This document shows, in pieces, positions 47,739 through 47,775 of a stretch of DNA of 47,775 bases (position 1 is its first letter; each line of letters opens with the position of its first letter). A model generated the notes under the pieces. The model saw nothing but the letters and a program-made list of their open reading frames with translations, made no database searches and had not been told where the DNA came from. The DNA lies in NCBI GenBank assembly GCA_015063165.1, contig SUSZ01000012.1, positions 1 through 47,775 on the forward strand, given 5' to 3'. Position numbers and translations under genes: made by a program. The DNA comes from Thermoplasmata archaeon. Lineage in GTDB: Archaea; Thermoplasmatota; Thermoplasmata; Methanomassiliicoccales; Methanomethylophilaceae.

Positions 47739-47775
47739 ATGCCCATGAGCGCGAGGAATCCCGAGGCCTTCTGGT
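47739..47775 (+). CDS. Partial gene running off the window end
   Basis: An ATG at 47739 (or 47745) opens a frame reading MPMSARNPEAFW up to the edge. A GAGGGTGG sequence lies about 15 bases upstream as a possible ribosome-binding site. Too little is visible to name the product. Confidence 0.3.
   Translation, partial: MPMSARNPEAFW

Overview
The window reads as a chromosome segment of a methanogen-like euryarchaeon of class Thermoplasmata, most likely order Methanomassiliicoccales. The order-level placement is inferred from gene content, not from a search. The archaeal evidence is strong: a complete archaeal S10-spc ribosomal protein cluster (with eS4, eL32, eL19, aIF1 and the RNase P protein Rnp1 inside it), archaeal SecY, Cbf5, the DTD2-type D-aminoacyl-tRNA deacylase, RaSEA of archaeosine synthesis, MptA of methanopterin synthesis, TATA-type promoters and several leaderless starts. 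All 61 complete genes called here stop with TGA (57) or TAA (4). None uses TAG, which fits a lineage that decodes amber as pyrrolysine.

Layout. 1-125: edge of a GC-rich structured element. 126-3752: alaX (minus), a divergent Lrp regulator, and a bacterial-type aspartyl-tRNA synthetase with non-discriminating signature residues. 3822-6519: larE-larB-larC, an overlapping operon for the nickel-pincer nucleotide cofactor. 6535-9236: two convergent AAA/DUF4143 ATPases, each with its own direct repeats beside a leaderless promoter. 9234-13264 (minus): DUF2284 protein, gatC-gatA-gatB and a nitroreductase. GatCAB is the natural partner of the AspRS for making Asn-tRNA. 13339-14726: a TPR protein, a putative structured RNA or leader, a Sel1 protein, and initiator tRNA-Met on the minus strand. 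14808-20459: SCP2-like protein, RNase HII, mptA, a CDIN1/C15orf41-like nuclease, an NADH oxidase/CoA-disulfide reductase-type flavoprotein, RaSEA and a DUF5611-like protein.

20460-36330 is one plus-strand translation and secretion supercluster. It opens with a well-folded three-way-junction RNA (20587-20677) upstream of uL3, continues through 24 ribosomal proteins plus aIF1 and Rnp1, then secY, a YidC/EMC3-like insertase, cmk and cbf5. Most neighbours overlap by ATGA or TGATG, or lie a few bases apart.

36331-47775 is mixed. It holds a gene-poor stretch, a small beta-rich protein, two small four-helix membrane proteins, an asymmetric heterodimeric ABC exporter (one ATP site degenerate in both halves), a hypothetical protein, trpS-pheS, a winged-helix/TPR regulator overlapping the 3' end of pheS, dtdA, pyrH, and the first codons of a gene running off the end. 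Aminoacyl-tRNA quality control and synthesis recurs across the window (alaX, aspS, gatCAB, trpS, pheS, dtdA). No CRISPR array, insertion sequence, prophage or rRNA was seen. The points most worth follow-up are the structured RNA before uL3, the second structured element at 13950-14055, the repeat-flanked ATPase pair and the asymmetric ABC exporter.
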